Part shown: positions 63,154 through 64,000 of the stretch, piece after piece | How the letters are laid out: every line of letters begins with the position of its first letter | Numbering within the stretch: position 1 is the stretch's first letter | Made by a program: the position numbers and the translations under genes | NCBI RefSeq assembly: GCF_034424645.1 | Contig: NZ_CP139969.1 | Span: 930,001-994,000, forward strand | DNA from: Bordetella avium | GTDB taxonomy: Bacteria > Pseudomonadota > Gammaproteobacteria > Burkholderiales > Burkholderiaceae_B | Reading direction: 5' to 3' | DNA: 64,000 bases | Notes under the pieces: generated by a model | What the model saw: the letters and a program-made list of their open reading frames with translations, nothing else | Told to the model about the DNA's origin: nothing | Databases searched by the model: none

Positions 63154-64000
63154 TGAGGTCCATCGTCGGTGACCTGCTACTGCTGCGTCTGAGTGACTCT
63201 GCAGAGGGTCCCATGAATCAGCGTTTATACCGGGCGATCCGGGAAGCCATCCTGGATGGCACTTTGCCGGGCGACACCCGTTTGCCCGCTAGCCGGGATC
63301 TGGCGGCCGAGCTGAGTGTGGCGCGCAACACAGTTGTTCATGTATACGCGCAATTGCAGGCCGAAGGCTATACCCGCAGCCGCCAGGGTAACGGCACTTT
63401 TGTAACGGCAAGTGTGCCGGATGCCTATCTGGCCACCGGACGCTCGCGGCGTCATCAGGCCCATGCGCCAGCAGGTCCCGTGTTGTCCGAGCGCGGCGCG
63501 CGCATCGTCGATCGCGCCTCGGCATCGCCCTATCAATGGGGGGCTTTCATGCCTGGCGTGCCCGATGTCACGGAGTTTCCGCACCGCAAATTCGGGCGTA
63601 TTTTCAGCGCCCTGTGGCGCAAACCTCCGCCTGAGTTGCTGACCTACGCCTACGGCGGCGGCCTGCCGGCCTTGCGCGAAGCGCTGGCCGAGCATCTGGC
63701 GCTGACGCGTTCGGTGGATTGCGATGCCGAGCAAATCATCATCACCGAAGGCTCGCACCAGGCAATCGATCTGGCGACCCGCATGTTGGGCAGTGCGGGC
63801 GATGTCGCCTGGATAGAAAATCCGGGCTATTGGGGGGCGCGCACCGTCCTTAGCGCCAATGGCGTGCGTATCGCGCCGCAACCGGTCGACGAAGAAGGCA
63901 TGTTGCTGCCGGCCACCGCCGAAATCGACGAGCCGCCGCGATTTATTTTCGTCACGCCCTCGCATCAATATCCGCTGGGCACGGTCATGTCGCTGGCCCG
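63153..64000 (+). CDS. MocR-family regulator (GntR winged helix plus aminotransferase domain), GabR-like, 3' end outside window
   Basis: 282 codons to the window end, no stop. Starting from TTG at 63153 the reading is LRSIVGDLLLLRLSDSAEGP, then at the alternative ATG (63213) NQRLYRAIREAILDGTLPG. The winged helix has LPASRDLAAELSVARNTVVH, then a linker (SRRHQAHAPAGP) and a PLP-dependent aminotransferase-like domain (TYAYGGGLPALREALAEHL, IITEGSHQAIDLATRML, FVTPSHQYPLGTVMS). ATG 63213 has a better ribosome binding site; the TTG gives the usual N-terminal arm. Divergence from gabTD makes it their likely activator. Confidence 0.88.
   Translation, partial: MRSIVGDLLLLRLSDSAEGPMNQRLYRAIREAILDGTLPGDTRLPASRDLAAELSVARNTVVHVYAQLQAEGYTRSRQGNGTFVTASVPDAYLATGRSRRHQAHAPAGPVLSERGARIVDRASASPYQWGAFMPGVPDVTEFPHRKFGRIFSALWRKPPPELLTYAYGGGLPALREALAEHLALTRSVDCDAEQIIITEGSHQAIDLATRMLGSAGDVAWIENPGYWGARTVLSANGVRIAPQPVDEEGMLLPATAEIDEPPRFIFVTPSHQYPLGTVMSLA

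Noticed and set aside
1..64000. Prophage, insertion sequences, conjugative or plasmid modules
   Set aside because: No transposase, integrase, terminase, capsid, relaxase or terminal inverted repeats with target duplications were recognised.

Overview
The window is high-GC betaproteobacterial chromosome. Gene content and protein style (dapA-bamC, roxA-mutS, lpxH-ppi-TPR divergent from cysS, accA-tilS-lysC, Bug-type solute receptors, gabTD with a MocR regulator) point to Alcaligenaceae, most likely Bordetella or a close relative such as Achromobacter. I see no prophage, transposase, integrase or CRISPR array; most of the window is core chromosome with small accessory insertions.

Layout. 1-8.9 kb: 3' part of a peptide-type ABC receptor, a secreted small protein, outer-membrane phospholipase A, tRNA-Arg(TCT) followed by an isolated subtilase, cardiolipin synthase, tRNA-His, and an AraC regulator divergent from an AhpD-like protein. 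9-16.5 kb: exported-type carbonic anhydrase, a two-gene unit of unknown function (one DUF1828-like), a neutral zinc metallopeptidase, YciO, a site-2 protease, DapA, BamC. 16.6-21.8 kb: roxA-mutS, then a 1.35-kb non-coding interval. 21.8-28.5 kb: FMN reductase, HpxZ, a monooxygenase-fold protein, and a six-gene operon (ABC transporter, AtzG-like subunit, AtzE-like amidase, GntR regulator) that looks like uptake plus hydrolysis of a carboxy-urea/ureide compound. 28.8-33.7 kb: a four-gene imelysin/di-haem oxidoreductase/imelysin/DUF1513 operon of the iron-responsive type. 33.8-50.1 kb: MscS, IclR with a divergent Bug receptor, a hydrolase, trmJ, suhB, a TerC/CBS protein, uppP, lpxH, cyclophilin, cysS, an AlkA-like glycosylase, accA, tilS and lysC. 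50.2-52.7 kb: tRNA-Ser(GCT) and three identical tRNA-Arg(ACG) genes, two of which flank an arsR/ene-reductase pair. 52.8-57.2 kb: a chalcone-isomerase-like protein, thiolase plus fused hydroxyacyl-CoA dehydrogenase/enoyl hydratase, and a decayed fadL fragment. 57.4-64 kb: serine acetyltransferase, sirtuin, an IMPase-family enzyme, gabD-gabT and a divergent MocR regulator cut by the window end.

The most striking signal is non-coding. Upstream of mutS, 20853-21771 holds seven copies of a rigid ~55-bp element: a T-tract, then CTRT, eight bases, a DnaA-box-like TTNTCCACA, six bases, and an inverted partner NKGGAYAA. Internal spacing is almost invariant while the sequence between copies is not. 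Three copies carry the perfect box TTATCCACA. No dnaA, dnaN, gyrB or rpmH lies nearby, so this is not an ordinary oriC; a DnaA-titrating or reactivating locus (datA/DARS-like) is the leading hypothesis. Other points of interest are G9 and G8 tracts in the iron operon region, the frameshifted fadL remnant, a possible dual-start cyclophilin, and the duplicated tRNA-Arg cassette around arsR.
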